DNA of 42,092 nt from IMG/VR virus record IMGVR_UViG_3300043543_000020, positions 1-42,092 of that record. One strand, 5' to 3'. This stretch comes from a virus. Position numbers and translations under genes: made by a program. Every line of letters starts with the position of its first letter. Position 1 is the stretch's first letter. This document shows positions 26,610-34,351 of the stretch, one piece after another. A model generated the notes under the pieces. That model did not search any database, was not told where the DNA came from, and saw nothing but the letters and a program-made list of their open reading frames with translations.

Positions 26610-26633
26610 GGGGCCGGGCACTCGCCCGACCCC
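26610..26633 (-). terminator. GC hairpin before the helicase gene
   Basis: Ten-pair stem (26610-26619 with 26624-26633) with a four-base loop. One pair is a U-G wobble when read as minus-strand RNA but a C-A mismatch on the plus strand, so it fits a minus-strand transcript. It lies 19 bases before the GTG start and has no T-tract; an mRNA-processing or attenuating element is more likely than a full terminator. Confidence 0.5.
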
Positions 26634-26648
26634 GCACCTTTATCGTCC

Positions 26649-27137
26649 TTAGCCCTGCTGCATGTTGTCCAGGACGACCTTAGCCCGAGCGCGGATGAAG
26701 GCGCGAGCAGGCTCGGTGTCGTTCAGGAGCCACTTAAGGTAGGATTGCCCGGTACGGGTGTACTTCCCGTCGGTGTACTCCCGAGCTTCGCTCGCTGTCA
26801 TCCGGGACACGGCCCCTAGAGTCAGGCCCTTGAACGCGCCGAAGTTGATAACCGTGTTCTCGGCGTCGTCAGGCGTGATGGCCTCCTTCTGGTGCCCACC
26901 ATCACGCCTACCGCCGAAAGGGCGGCTGGTGGTGATGGTGGTGTCCGGCGCGGCCTGGCGGTCGCGCTCCAGAGCAGGCGCAAGGAACGAGGTGTAAACG
27001 AACTGGACGTACTCGTCCATTGTGTCCTTGATGTGCTCAGACTCCAGCTGGGCCGTGTTGACCAGGGCAACCACGATGTCACTGGCGGCCTTCACAGCCG
27101 TCTGCATCGCGCTCGTCTCAGAGATGCTGTACGCCAT
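26649..27137 (-). CDS. Hypothetical protein with an exodeoxyribonuclease X C-terminal-like (DUF3820-type) motif
   Basis: 162 aa. The C-terminal half, NFGAFKGLTLGAV then SYLKWLLNDTEPARAFI, matches the small module found after exonuclease domains and in DUF3820 proteins (tight turn K-G, then YLKWLL). The N-terminal half is helical and acidic, followed by a Gly/Arg-rich linker near 70-85. It might be a single-strand DNA or replication accessory protein, given its place between the helicase and a RecB-like nuclease, but no catalytic motif is present. ATG 27137 follows AGGAGGAAGCG. Confidence 0.62.
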   Translation of the reverse strand: MAYSISETSAMQTAVKAASDIVVALVNTAQLESEHIKDTMDEYVQFVYTSFLAPALERDRQAAPDTTITTSRPFGGRRDGGHQKEAITPDDAENTVINFGAFKGLTLGAVSRMTASEAREYTDGKYTRTGQSYLKWLLNDTEPARAFIRARAKVVLDNMQQG

Positions 27138-27146
27138 CGCTTCCTC

Positions 27147-28070
27147 CTAGTTCTCAGGGGACTCCCAAACGAGCCCATCCGGGTACCGCTGAGCCATACA
27201 GTTAGGTAAGTAGCACAGCGGCGGACCACTACAGCGGAACGTAGGTGGGCCTGCCCAACCAGGGTAGTTCTCCAGGCCCTCTGGCCAGTCCGGGAAGGAC
27301 TCCCAGGCCACGTTCCAAGCCTCTATACGAGGCACCATCTCGGCCAGAACCTGGTCATCAGACCAGACATCCGGCTCCCTAACCTTTCGTGTACCACCTC
27401 CCCTAGTCTTGACCTCCACCGACCGAACCGACTCCAGAGTCTTGGGCCCCTTAGGTCCCAGGTAAACGATAACCAGATGCCGAATCTTGGTGTTGTGCGG
27501 GTCCAGTGGAATCTTCAGCGGGTCCTGTCCCGGCGGGGCATCCCACTTGGTGGCATGGTTAAAGATGTACCTGTTGAACTGGAGCTGCAGCTTGTGGCCC
27601 TTCCACATGTAGTCGAAGGGCGGCGGGTTCTCCGTCATCTTGTAGTCCCAGATGGTGTCATACGTCACCAGGTCTGGGCTGCCGGAAATCTCCACCCCAT
27701 CAACATCGGTATAGAACCGCCACTCAGCCAGGCTACCGGGCCTGTTGTACGTCTCAAGCACGTGGTGAAGCAGCTGCCCACGTAGGGCCGGGTAGAAGTT
27801 ATCCAGGTCGGCGATGTAATCCATCTTCCGCTCTACCAGCGTTCCTCGCATACAGCCACCAACCAGTGCCGTGACGCTGAGCCGTGACCCTCGCTCCTGG
27901 TGCTCCTCGGACATGGCCCGTATAAGCTCATACGTCCAGGAGGACCACTTAGGGCTGGCAATCTCGGCAGTCTCTAGCGCCTTCTCAAGCGTAATCCACT
28001 TGGGGTAGCGCCCAGGCATGGCCGAAGCCTTCTCCTTGTGCTCCGGCAGAACAATCCCTATCAGCGGCAT
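27147..28070 (-). CDS. Cas4/RecB-like PD-(D/E)XK nuclease
   Basis: Probable DNA exonuclease for recombination or end processing. 307 aa from ATG 28070, chosen because AAGGAGAGTG lies directly upstream. Residues include LRGQLLHHVLE (about 97-107, with the His of RecB motif I), GSPDLVTYDTIWDYKMTE (about 131-148, with Asp of GSPD and the D-x-K pair of DYK) and QLQFNRYIF (QxxxY-like motif). The C-terminus has CSGPPLCYLPNC, a cluster of Cys that could hold an Fe-S site as in Cas4/AddB. It is in the minus-strand replication operon. Confidence 0.82.
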   Translation of the reverse strand: MPLIGIVLPEHKEKASAMPGRYPKWITLEKALETAEIASPKWSSWTYELIRAMSEEHQERGSRLSVTALVGGCMRGTLVERKMDYIADLDNFYPALRGQLLHHVLETYNRPGSLAEWRFYTDVDGVEISGSPDLVTYDTIWDYKMTENPPPFDYMWKGHKLQLQFNRYIFNHATKWDAPPGQDPLKIPLDPHNTKIRHLVIVYLGPKGPKTLESVRSVEVKTRGGGTRKVREPDVWSDDQVLAEMVPRIEAWNVAWESFPDWPEGLENYPGWAGPPTFRCSGPPLCYLPNCMAQRYPDGLVWESPEN

Positions 28071-28081
28071 CACTCTCCTTC

Positions 28082-28228
28082 CTAGTCCTCGTAGTACTCC
28101 CACTCAATCAGTTGCCCCGGCGGCTGCATCTCCTCAACCATCTCCGCAAGCCGCAGGGCTATCCAACCTGCATCTTCCTCCGTTTCCAAATCCTCGAAGT
28201 AGAACGTTGTCGAAATCTCAATGCCCAT
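28082..28228 (-). CDS. Small acidic protein (48 aa)
   Basis: Starts at ATG 28228, 11 bases inside the end of the primase gene, after GGAGGAAGGTG. The product begins MGIEISTTFYFEDLETEEDA and ends IEWEYYED; strongly acidic, helical in the middle. Tight overlap, strong ribosome binding site and short gap to the nuclease gene support it. Function unknown. Confidence 0.62.
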   Translation of the reverse strand: MGIEISTTFYFEDLETEEDAGWIALRLAEMVEEMQPPGQLIEWEYYED

Positions 28229-29258
28229 CACCTTCCTCCAGCGCCTTCAGCGCCACCTTCGCCATCTCGGCGTCAGGGTGCTCTAGCTCTAAGATGTTCG
28301 AGCCTTCAACCCTTTTCGCGACGCGCAGCGTGACCGTCTCACCTTCGGCGGCGTTCCTCAGATAGCCAGCCTTTGGCCCTCCTTTCACTCTCGTCTTGAC
28401 ACAGTCTTCCGGCGCGCAGCGCCTGTTCTCCGGTAGCTGGTCACAAGTTGGACCAGAGTACCGAGAGTTCTCGATTATCCTGTCCATCTCGCCGTAATCC
28501 AGGTCTTCCTCAGGCACAAGTGCATTAAGTGCTGCCCTCACAACTACGTCGTTATACCCATAGCGCCGAAGGAAGCAGGCGAAGTGGAACAGGAGCACGT
28601 TCCGCTCACCAGGCTTGGGTGGGTCTTCCTGTATACTATCAACACAGAAGAAAGCTCCGGTCCCTCCTTCCTGCGGCGCTGCATCGGCGGCGCGTTTCAC
28701 CATCAGCAGCGCCAAGTCGAACACGACCTTGGCCGGAGTCAACGGCACTTCGTAGGGTAGAGCCCCTAGGAAGTAGGACCGCCGCTTGGAGACTCGGTGG
28801 AGGGCAAACGGAAGTTTAACCAGATTGCCCAGGTCCCGTGCCTTCGCCTGCTTGGGGAAGACCTCTCCAGTGAACTCAGCCTCGGACGCGATATAGCGTC
28901 CGGCGAGCAACGCCTGGCCTGCGGGCACCCATTCCTCAAGCAACACCCAGACATGGTAGCCCTTCTTGCCTGAGAACTCTATGAATGGCGTGAGGCCGTG
29001 CTTCCGCGCGACAGCGGCGATTCGTTGTGCCATAGCCAGCGGCTTATACTCGGGTCGCTCGTCCACGTCCCAGACGATGAAGCGCACCTGGTCGTTCCAC
29101 AGTACATAGGTACCTATGGTTGCTTTACCACCAAGGTGGCGAAGCAAGACTATATCGTCGAGAGGTTCACGGACTGGGCGATACGAGCCGTCGTCGAGCT
29201 GCACCGCGTAAACATCGGGGTTGCCAACGAACGCCCTTAGCTGGTATAAAGATGCCAT
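28218..29258 (-). CDS. AEP-type DNA primase (Prim-Pol family)
   Basis: Synthesises primers on the template. 346 aa with RFIVWDVDER (metal-binding Asp64 and Asp66), FSGKKGYHVW (Ser96 to His102, the SxH motif of archaeo-eukaryotic primases) and ARDLGNLVKLPFALH followed by SYFLGA, the usual third block. The C-terminal half contains a PriCT-like helical region and a Cys cluster (CDQLPENRRCAPEDC, near 275-290). ATG 29258 follows GGGAGATACGCTC. The separate DnaB-like ATPase in the same operon would supply helicase activity. Confidence 0.86.
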   Translation of the reverse strand: MASLYQLRAFVGNPDVYAVQLDDGSYRPVREPLDDIVLLRHLGGKATIGTYVLWNDQVRFIVWDVDERPEYKPLAMAQRIAAVARKHGLTPFIEFSGKKGYHVWVLLEEWVPAGQALLAGRYIASEAEFTGEVFPKQAKARDLGNLVKLPFALHRVSKRRSYFLGALPYEVPLTPAKVVFDLALLMVKRAADAAPQEGGTGAFFCVDSIQEDPPKPGERNVLLFHFACFLRRYGYNDVVVRAALNALVPEEDLDYGEMDRIIENSRYSGPTCDQLPENRRCAPEDCVKTRVKGGPKAGYLRNAAEGETVTLRVAKRVEGSNILELEHPDAEMAKVALKALEEGDGH

Positions 29259-29272
29259 GAGCGTATCTCCCG

Positions 29273-29566
29273 TTAATAGTTAGCCCATTGGTCTATAGCC
29301 TTCTTAAGGATTTCTGCTATACGAGTCCTAAATGCGGACATCTCGTGCTCTATATCATCTTCTAAGTTAGCTAGCAGGTCAGTAATAAATGTCTCAAGCT
29401 TGCTATCAACGAGCGTTTTATTGGGCGTAGCGGGAAGAAGTTTGCTGGCGGCGTTAACTCCGTCATCAAATCCGCGCTTATACCCGTCGTTGAAGCCTAG
29501 TTGCCTAGCATCTTCATAACCGCTGAGTTTGTACTCAACCGAGTCGAGCAGTTCAAAATCATCCAT
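29273..29566 (-). CDS. Hypothetical helical protein (97 aa)
   Basis: From ATG 29566, directly after the previous gene's stop with GGGGGAAAG upstream; a longer frame would overlap the resolvase-like gene. The product begins MDDFELLDSVEYKLSGYEDA and contains LGFNDGYKRGFDDGVNAAS, a Gly/Asp pattern, then a charged C-terminal helix (ETFITDLLANLEDDIEHEMS). Base composition is lower in GC than the neighbours. Function unknown. Confidence 0.65.
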   Translation of the reverse strand: MDDFELLDSVEYKLSGYEDARQLGFNDGYKRGFDDGVNAASKLLPATPNKTLVDSKLETFITDLLANLEDDIEHEMSAFRTRIAEILKKAIDQWANY

Positions 29567-29568
29567 CT

Positions 29569-29928
29569 CTACTTTCCCCCTAACCTCTTGTAAATCTTGG
29601 CGAACTTCTCTTCCCAAATCCGGTGTAAGGAGAACCTGGCGTACCGCTTTACCTCAATCTTCGGGCTGACCGAGTAAAACGCGTCGTCCTTAAGGTTGCG
29701 GAGCAGCCAAGCGAAATCCGCAAGGCTCATGGTGACGAGCCAGCGCCCGTAGTCGGGCCTAGTTGCCAATACGAACAACCATTCATCCGCGCCATCGTCG
29801 TCGCTATTCCGCTCCACATCCCAGGGGGTCCCAGGAAGCGTCCGCCTAAACGTCATGTCCGCGTCGTATAGGCCCGTGATTACCTCGTTCTCGGCTGCCG
29901 TCCCCTTCTTCTTGCTTGGATTAGCCAT
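29569..29928 (-). CDS. Holliday-junction-resolvase-like nuclease (PD-(D/E)XK candidate)
   Basis: 119 aa. KKKGTAAENEVITGLY near 6-21 resembles the start of phage/archaeal resolvases (K-G-x-x-x-E), RRTLPGTPWDVERN follows at 28-41, and SPKIEVKRYARFSLH near 88-102 supplies the E-x-K motif. No exact catalytic Asp is certain. It is the first gene of the minus-strand operon, starting ATG 29928 with GGAATACTA upstream. Resolving or trimming replication intermediates is the likely role. Confidence 0.68.
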   Translation of the reverse strand: MANPSKKKGTAAENEVITGLYDADMTFRRTLPGTPWDVERNSDDDGADEWLFVLATRPDYGRWLVTMSLADFAWLLRNLKDDAFYSVSPKIEVKRYARFSLHRIWEEKFAKIYKRLGGK

Positions 29929-30009
29929 TAGTATTCCTTTTCTTATCTCCGCCTCGCGCCGCGCCCTCGGCCTCGGATTTCGGGCGATTTCAAAGGACGT
30001 GCGCGGGCT

Positions 30010-30039
30010 TCAACCCGATTCGGACCGGTTTCGGGTTGA
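30010..30039. promoter_or_regulatory. Divergent-region inverted repeat (operator or origin candidate)
   Basis: TCAACCCGA (30010-30018) is a perfect inverted repeat of TCGGGTTGA (30031-30039), spacer 12. It lies between the minus-strand replication operon (starting at 29928) and the plus-strand polymerase (start 30083). A TTGACA overlaps the right arm but lacks a convincing -10. Binding by a repressor or initiator is inferred. Confidence 0.5.
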
Positions 30040-30082
30040 CATTGGCAGCCATCTCTCGCAGCGGATTGAAAGGAGGCGAAGG

Positions 30083-32020
30083 TTGCAGCTGATTTCCGAC
30101 GATAAGCCGCTGTTCCTTGACATCGAGGTCAGCGAGAACGATGAACTCCTGGCCGTCGGGTATGCCTTCGGCAACGGAGAAATCCGGGTATCTCCTGGCC
30201 TGCCGAGCGCCGTCGAGGCCACGCTGTTAAACCCGAACGCTGTCGTGGTGACGCACACCAAGTTCGACATCCGCTGGTTCCGGCAGCGCGGCGTGGATGT
30301 AAGGGCGGAGCTTCATGACACGCAGGTGCTGGGTTGGCTCCTGAATGAAAACACCGAACTGTCCCTAGCGGCTCTGGCGAAGCGCTACCTGGCTGTTGAT
30401 ATGGACAAGCGCGTCAAGCAGGTAGCCAACCGTCCGATGTTCACAACCGATGAGGGAAAGCAGGTCCCCATGTCTGAGGCCCCGTGGGACCAGATGGCCC
30501 GGTACTGCCGGGACGATGTTAAGGTCCTTAGGGAGCTGTATCAGCGCATGGTAGACACGCTCACGTACCGCTATCCAGAACTCGTAGAGCATTACCTGAA
30601 CCAGCAGGTACCGTTCACCAAGGCTCTTCTGGACATGGAGTTGAACGGCCTCCCGGTGAACCTGCAGGCGGTCGAGGAGCTGCGCAAGGAGTTTACAGCC
30701 GAGCGAGATGCGTTGGCTGCCGAGCTAACCAAGGATGCGCCTATGCTTAATCTGCGTAGCCCGCAGCAGGTGAAGTCTTACCTATACCTTCCCGAAGTGC
30801 GGATAGCTGACCGGCTCACAAAGACCGAAGACCTGTTGGCTGCGATGACTCTCGACATGTTAACGAATACAGGGGAAAGCAGTGGGGTCAGAACCTTAAC
30901 TATAGGGCCATATACTTTCGAAGTTACGAAGGTAGGGAGGCAGTATTTAAGTGGTCAATGGGTCTATCAAGGCTTAGATGACAAGGTTGCTCAGTATATG
31001 AAGGATGTGAACCGCAATACCCTGCTCACCACCAAGTTCGAGAAACCCGAGACTGAGAAGTGGGTTCAAAACTACCTGACTTGGAAGCGTTATGACAAGC
31101 TGCTTAACACGTACATCGAGGTCTTCCAGCGAGTGGCAGCCAAGGACGGTCGCATCTACGCCAACTTCAACCAGACTGGTACGGTGACCGGGCGCCTGTC
31201 TTCTTCGAACCCGAACCTGCAGAACATCCCGGCCCGAACCAAGGAGGGTCAGAAGATTCGTGAGGTTATACAGGGGAACCTCGTAGTTGGTGACTTTGCG
31301 CAGCTGGAGCCTCGGTTGATGGCGCACTTCTCTCAAGACCCGGTGCTTCTGGATATCTTCAACAACAACCGGGACCTGTACCAGGAAACGGCAGACCGCC
31401 TGAAGATTACGCGGAACGAGGCCAAGACCCTCATCCTTGCTATGGGTTACGGCGCAGGTGCTGACAAGATAGCCAGGTTGCTCTACATAGCCGGGTCGTC
31501 GCCGAATAAAACTGTATCGGAGCTAACCAAGTATGCTCAGGAGCTACTAGACGACCTCCGTAGGCTATACAAGCATTACTTCGCTTGGCGGCAGAATATC
31601 ATCCTCAGTGCCCAAAACCAAGGGTTCGTCACTACGCTGGACGGACGCTACCGCAGATTCACAAACTCTAGCTGGCACTGGAAGAGCGGCGATGGACGGC
31701 CTGACCGGCAAGCCGCGAACGCGGTGGTTCAGGGCAGCGCCGCCGACGTAGTTCGGCGGGTCATGCTCTACACCAGCCGCCGCTGGCCGAACCTTAAACT
31801 CCTCGCTCAGGTCCACGACGAGCTGTTGTGGGAGTACGACCCCGAGGACCCGCCCAGCCTTCCCGACCTTAAGTACGAGATTGAGACCGTGGCTGGGGAT
31901 GGGTTGTCGGTTCCGATGGTGTTCGATGTCCACTTCGGAAGCTCTTGGGCCTCCGCTAAGTCCGGTGCTGAAAACATCCTCGCCGAGCTGTTCGGCGATG
32001 AAGACGAGGAAGGAGATTAA
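30083..32020 (+). CDS. polA: DNA polymerase I (family A) with 3'-5' exonuclease
   Basis: Replicative phage polymerase, 645 aa. TTG 30083 is the start because AAGGAGGCGAAGG lies just before it; further upstream the frame runs into the divergent gene. The exonuclease domain has LDIE (Asp13, Glu15), THTKFDIRWF near 60-70 and YCRDD near 140 (YxxxD). The polymerase domain has TGRLSSSNPNLQN, motif A DFAQLEPR at about 404-411, motif B RNEAKTLILAMGYG near 444-457 and motif C QVHDE at about 576-580. A stretch near nt 30850-30990 is more AT-rich than the rest and may be a recently acquired thumb-region segment. No 5' nuclease domain. Confidence 0.96.
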   Translation: MQLISDDKPLFLDIEVSENDELLAVGYAFGNGEIRVSPGLPSAVEATLLNPNAVVVTHTKFDIRWFRQRGVDVRAELHDTQVLGWLLNENTELSLAALAKRYLAVDMDKRVKQVANRPMFTTDEGKQVPMSEAPWDQMARYCRDDVKVLRELYQRMVDTLTYRYPELVEHYLNQQVPFTKALLDMELNGLPVNLQAVEELRKEFTAERDALAAELTKDAPMLNLRSPQQVKSYLYLPEVRIADRLTKTEDLLAAMTLDMLTNTGESSGVRTLTIGPYTFEVTKVGRQYLSGQWVYQGLDDKVAQYMKDVNRNTLLTTKFEKPETEKWVQNYLTWKRYDKLLNTYIEVFQRVAAKDGRIYANFNQTGTVTGRLSSSNPNLQNIPARTKEGQKIREVIQGNLVVGDFAQLEPRLMAHFSQDPVLLDIFNNNRDLYQETADRLKITRNEAKTLILAMGYGAGADKIARLLYIAGSSPNKTVSELTKYAQELLDDLRRLYKHYFAWRQNIILSAQNQGFVTTLDGRYRRFTNSSWHWKSGDGRPDRQAANAVVQGSAADVVRRVMLYTSRRWPNLKLLAQVHDELLWEYDPEDPPSLPDLKYEIETVAGDGLSVPMVFDVHFGSSWASAKSGAENILAELFGDEDEEGD

Positions 32021-32024
32021 AAAC

Positions 32025-32429
32025 ATGGCACAGCCGCCGCTGCTGGCGTGCCCAACTTGTGGCACGGCCGTAGAAGACGCGAACCTAGGGCTGCGCGACT
32101 ATTCCCGTTGGCTAAGCCCGGTGCTTCCTGGGCATCTCGGGGCCACCGACCTAGACCTCGTGCTCGACCAGGCTAAAACCGGCCGCATCCTGGTCATGGA
32201 GTTCAAGGAGGCGAACAAGCGTTTGGGTCTCGGACAGCGCTTGCTGTTTAAGCGCCTGGTCCAGCTAGGGTTCGACGTGTGGGTGGTCTGGCAATACAGC
32301 AACAAGGAGGTTGTGGTTGGTGCGGTAGATTCAACAGGTAATGTAAGGTTCTCCGAGAAGATGAGCGAGACGAAGCTCGCTCAGCGAGTCAAGAACTGGT
32401 GGTACGATGGCCTCGAAGAGAAGCAGTAG
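32025..32429 (+). CDS. PD-(D/E)XK-like nuclease with zinc knuckle
   Basis: 134 aa from ATG 32025 (AAGGAGATTAAAAAC upstream, 4 bases after the polymerase stop). The N-terminus has CPTCG at 9-13, a partial zinc knuckle. Then ATDLDLVLDQ, with acidic residues, and ILVMEFKEANKR supply the D…E-x-K core of PD-(D/E)XK nucleases, followed by a QRLLFKRL helix and VWVVWQY strand. Probably cleaves branched or host DNA; substrate unknown. Its end overlaps the next gene by 23 bases. Confidence 0.75.
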   Translation: MAQPPLLACPTCGTAVEDANLGLRDYSRWLSPVLPGHLGATDLDLVLDQAKTGRILVMEFKEANKRLGLGQRLLFKRLVQLGFDVWVVWQYSNKEVVVGAVDSTGNVRFSEKMSETKLAQRVKNWWYDGLEEKQ

Positions 32430-32883
32430 TACGAGAAAGACGCCAGCAGTCACCTCTGCTGTCAACACCAGAGTCACGGCACAGGGTGGCGCGAAGACCC
32501 CGGTAACGACTACCAACGTAACACCATACGGTGTCTCTCCTGGTTATCAACCTATGGACCCTGCCCTGCTGAAGCAACTTCAGCAGCAGTGGACCCAGTG
32601 GTACAAGGCTACCGTTGGGGCAGCCGCACAGCAGAAGCAGCAACCAGGTAGCGAAGATGTCATCGTGTTTACAGATATCTCCGTCCGGGCTGTGGAGGGC
32701 AACACCAGATACCGAGTTATCCAGTACGAACGCCGGGCCTCCGGCCTCAGCACCGAGACGGTTCGCGGGGAGTTCATAAAGCTCGAAGACGCCTTCAAGT
32801 TCTGCTTCTGGCTCCGAGACGAGATAACCTTGGCTGCCCTGGCCGGGGAGGATGACAAGAAGAAATCTTCGAAAAAGGGTTGA
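32407..32883 (+). CDS. Hypothetical protein, polymerase operon
   Basis: 158 aa. The N-terminal 50 residues are Ser/Thr/Lys/Pro rich and probably disordered; residues 55-75 are Gln-rich; residues 85-135 (EDVIVFTDISVRAVEGNTRY…) look like a compact alpha/beta domain. The C-terminus is a Lys-rich tail (DDKKKSSKKG). Start ATG 32407 overlaps the nuclease gene by 23 bases with GGTGG ahead. Its stop TGA is inside the TTGACA of the next promoter. Function unknown. Confidence 0.65.
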   Translation: MASKRSSSTRKTPAVTSAVNTRVTAQGGAKTPVTTTNVTPYGVSPGYQPMDPALLKQLQQQWTQWYKATVGAAAQQKQQPGSEDVIVFTDISVRAVEGNTRYRVIQYERRASGLSTETVRGEFIKLEDAFKFCFWLRDEITLAALAGEDDKKKSSKKG

Positions 32884-32908
32884 CATCCCTAGGCGGGAGG
32901 CGTAATAT
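32880..32908 (+). promoter_or_regulatory. Sigma-70-type promoter
   Basis: Perfect -35 TTGACA (32880-32885), 17-base spacer, and -10 TAATAT (32903-32908). It is the best consensus promoter seen in the window. It would drive the membrane peptide at 32951 and the genes through 34567. It overlaps the previous gene's stop codon. Use by the host housekeeping sigma factor is expected. Confidence 0.8.
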
Positions 32909-32950
32909 CGCGTCACATCGCCACAGGGGCGATGAGAAGGAGGCGTCTTT

Positions 32951-33070
32951 ATGACACTGGTGCAAGTCATGCTAGCGTTCGCCGCTGGACTCTCTGCTGG
33001 GTTCACGCTCGGTCGGGTGTTCGAGCGGTGGGAGTTCATGCGTAAGGGCTACCGCCTGCCCAAGGAGTAA
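32951..33070 (+). CDS. Small membrane peptide (39 aa)
   Basis: First gene after the promoter at 32880. The product starts MTLVQVMLAFAAGLSAGFTL; residues 5-22 form a transmembrane helix, followed by a positively charged cytoplasmic tail (RVFERWEFMRKGYRL). AGAAGGAGGCG lies upstream. Its stop is five bases before the next ATG. Function unknown; single-TM early phage peptides often act on host membranes, but that is inference. Confidence 0.68.
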   Translation: MTLVQVMLAFAAGLSAGFTLGRVFERWEFMRKGYRLPKE

Positions 33071-33075
33071 GGATT

Positions 33076-33669
33076 ATGTACGAACACTACCGTAGTAACT
33101 GGGCTAAGGCAGGCCTCGGGTTCCTGGCAGAGGCGCTCTACTATGCTGGCGTGCGCTTCCCGTTCGATTGTGAAATCTTTCGGGTTAAGTGGCCAACAGA
33201 CGAGTGCAGCTGCAACGTAAGGGATACACTTGATGACCTTGAGCAGGCTCCGCATGCGGATGACTGCTTCCACACTAAGCTCATTCAGGCCTTGCCACCA
33301 AACTACAACGCGCTTGACCTGGATGTGCAGGACGCTATCTTGGAAAGGGTTCTGATTAGTTTCGGCGAGAGTCCAAAGAGCTTGGTAGGCGTCTTCAGCC
33401 GATGTACGTGCCCGAGGGAGGAAGCGCTGGAGAAAACTTACAAGGCTCCGCACGATATCTTCTGTGCTGCGTACGGACCAGACTTCTGGTACAAGCCACG
33501 CAACCTTAAGATTTGGTTCGGGCTGGATGGAAACTGGGAGTACACGGATGAGGTGTACTCCAACGTGAAGGACTCACCAAAGGACTGGGTAGAGATAATC
33601 TCGCACTGCGTGCGTTACTTGCTATACGCAAAGAAAAACATCCGTAAGGAGGCGAAGGCAAGTGGCTAA
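33076..33669 (+). CDS. Cys/His-repeat protein, putative zinc-binding
   Basis: 197 aa, no known family recognised. Two copies of the same spacing are visible: CSC…APHADDC (about 44-64) and CTC…APHDIFC (about 109-129), each C-x-C, eleven residues, A-P-H, three residues, C. The duplicated Cys-Cys-His-Cys arrangement would fit two zinc sites. The C-terminal part is aromatic-rich (PDFWYKPRNLKIWFGLDGNW). Start ATG 33076 follows AAGGAGTAAGGATT. The next gene's GTG overlaps its last 8 bases. Possibly a nucleic-acid- or protein-binding early protein. Confidence 0.72.
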   Translation: MYEHYRSNWAKAGLGFLAEALYYAGVRFPFDCEIFRVKWPTDECSCNVRDTLDDLEQAPHADDCFHTKLIQALPPNYNALDLDVQDAILERVLISFGESPKSLVGVFSRCTCPREEALEKTYKAPHDIFCAAYGPDFWYKPRNLKIWFGLDGNWEYTDEVYSNVKDSPKDWVEIISHCVRYLLYAKKNIRKEAKASG

Positions 33670-33877
33670 GAAGTGGAAGGTTTGGCCCTGGGTTGTATGG
33701 GCTGCTACGTCCTTGGGGGTGTTCGCCGTCCTTGAGTGGTGGAGCCTACGGAAGTCTGACGATGAGTACCCACCGCTCACCCACGTTATCCGCAAGTACG
33801 TACCTCGGTGGCTCTTCTTCGCTGGCTTCGGAGGCTTCGCTGTCTGGTTCCTGTTCCACATCGCTGGACTGGCATAA
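33662..33877 (+). CDS. Two-TM membrane protein (71 aa)
   Basis: Starts GTG 33662, overlapping the previous gene by 8 bases, with AAGGAGGCGAAGGCAA upstream. Two hydrophobic segments, VWPWVVWAATSLGVFAVLEW (about 7-26) and WLFFAGFGGFAVWFLFHIAG (about 50-69), flank a charged linker (RKSDDEYPPLTHVIRKYVPR). Function unknown; could alter host membrane or exclude other phages. Confidence 0.68.
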   Translation: MAKKWKVWPWVVWAATSLGVFAVLEWWSLRKSDDEYPPLTHVIRKYVPRWLFFAGFGGFAVWFLFHIAGLA

Positions 33878-33894
33878 CAGGAGGTGATGTAACG

Positions 33895-34338
33895 TTGAAT
33901 ACTAAGTTTGGTACCCACGAAATCGGGTACCGTAGGGAACGGCATGCCTCTATAGAGGCTATGGCCAAGAACGGCAACAGTGAGACGACCGTAGAGGAAC
34001 TCCTTATCTCCCAAGAGCCCAACTTCGAGGAAGCAGTTCGGAAGCTCATGGCCTACGGGCACACCTCAGGGCTCTCGTTGGCTCAGCTTGAGAAGCGAGC
34101 AAGGATGGAGAAGGTGTTGGCTGCCATGCGTGAACAGGATGTGGCCATCCTCGTGGACTACTACATCGCCAAGTACACCCTTAAACAAATCGCTGAGGAG
34201 GCTGGCGTGAGCCCGCAGGCGATTCACAAGCGACTCAAGCAGGCGAAGAAGAACTTCCTGGTAGCCTTCGCCGAGAACTGGAACAACCTCTCGAAGGACG
34301 ATTTCCTCCGAGAGCTGACCGACGATGTTCATAGGTAG
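33895..34338 (+). CDS. Sigma-region-4-like / HTH regulator
   Basis: 147 aa from TTG 33895, chosen because AGGAGGTGA is ideally spaced; an upstream ATG would start deep inside the membrane-protein gene. Residues about 90-130 (YTLKQIAEEAGVSPQAIHKR preceded and followed by helices) form a helix-turn-helix of the sigma-70 region 4 type. No regions 2 or 3 are seen, so it is either an anti-sigma-like or transcription-switch factor, or a small terminase with HTH. The non-canonical promoter-like elements at 3577 and 41432 would be natural targets of such a factor. That link is inference. Confidence 0.72.
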   Translation: MNTKFGTHEIGYRRERHASIEAMAKNGNSETTVEELLISQEPNFEEAVRKLMAYGHTSGLSLAQLEKRARMEKVLAAMREQDVAILVDYYIAKYTLKQIAEEAGVSPQAIHKRLKQAKKNFLVAFAENWNNLSKDDFLRELTDDVHR

Positions 34339-34351
34339 AAAGGAGAGGGAC

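Noticed and set aside
30034-30039. TTGACA before the polymerase gene as a promoter
   Set aside because: No -10-like hexamer at 16-18 bases; it is part of the inverted repeat.
33895-34338. Small terminase subunit
   Set aside because: It has an HTH, but lies far from the large subunit and its helix pattern fits sigma region 4 better; cannot be excluded.
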